Of a stretch of DNA of 41,550 bases, positions 41,500 to 41,550 are shown in pieces. Origin of the DNA: an uncultured Oscillospiraceae bacterium (GTDB lineage Bacteria; Bacillota; Clostridia; Oscillospirales; JAAYXM01); NCBI GenBank assembly GCA_934446465.1, contig CAKSEF010000008.1, forward strand, positions 1 through 41,550. The letters are read 5' to 3'. A program made the position numbers and the translations under genes. Every line of letters starts with the position of its first letter. Positions within the stretch are counted from its first letter, which is position 1. The notes under the pieces are model-generated. The model had not been told where the DNA came from and made no database searches. It was given only the letters and a program-made list of their open reading frames with translations.

Positions 41500-41536
41500 T
41501 AAAGTACCGATATGAATTTCTCATGCCGGTACTTTA
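41500..41536 (+). terminator. Terminator after the restriction-modification operon
   Basis: TAAAGTACCG (41500-41509) pairs with CGGTACTTTA (41527-41536) around a 17-base loop, followed by a T-rich end. Confidence 0.65.
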
Positions 41537-41550
41537 TTAGTTTTTTGAAA

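Overview
The window is the replication-origin region of a Bacillota (Firmicutes) chromosome, most likely an anaerobic member of the Clostridia (Oscillospirales-like; the rank is inference). This rests on the rpmH-dnaA-dnaN-recF-remB-gyrB-gyrA gene order, strong Shine-Dalgarno sites and consensus sigma-A promoters, oxygen-sensitive pyruvate formate-lyase chemistry, ISC/NIF-type Fe-S assembly genes and mid-range GC. Gene direction flips between dnaA and rpmH, as expected for leading-strand genes on either side of oriC.

Left arm (1-14400, mostly minus strand). A truncated XRE regulator diverges from a NeuD/PglD-type acetyltransferase. Next is a pflB-glycyl radical subunit-pflA operon in which pyruvate formate-lyase is encoded as two polypeptides. 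A ybaK deacylase and a carbohydrate-type beta-sandwich protein follow on the plus strand. Then, reading away from the origin, come dnaN, recF, remB, gyrB, gyrA, rnhA, iscS and iscU. The oriC proper is the dnaN-dnaA gap (14401-14661), with an AT-rich tract and about eight DnaA-box-like 9-mers.

Right arm (16000-24160, plus strand). rpmH, rnpA, yidD, yidC and khpB form the ribosome/membrane-insertion cluster. Where many Firmicutes carry mnmE-mnmG-rsmG there is instead a decayed sigma-factor plus membrane-protein pair with its terminator. The segregation block follows: a Noc/ParB-like gene, two parS sites, soj (parA), spo0J (parB), a small membrane coiled-coil protein and serS.

Accessory region (24160-41550). 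A TetR regulator with a perfect 22-bp palindrome faces an operon of an MMPL/RND exporter and a 1146-residue surface protein. That protein has a GLUG beta-solenoid interrupted by about 430 residues of helix and ends in a single membrane anchor. A liv branched-chain amino acid ABC transporter operon follows. It is preceded by an 81-codon Ile/Val/Leu-rich ORF and a hairpin terminator whose left arm can also pair inside that ORF, which is the geometry of a transcription attenuator. Then come a secreted metallo-beta-lactamase-fold lipoprotein with a DUF3006 partner, a GH39-like glycosidase, and a lower-GC type II restriction-modification pair whose methylase resembles YhdJ (ATGCAT).

Most worth a second look are the TetR-MMPL-GLUG/coil operon, the split pyruvate formate-lyase, the putative liv attenuator and the restriction-modification pair. 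No CRISPR array, tRNA, rRNA or insertion sequence was recognised.
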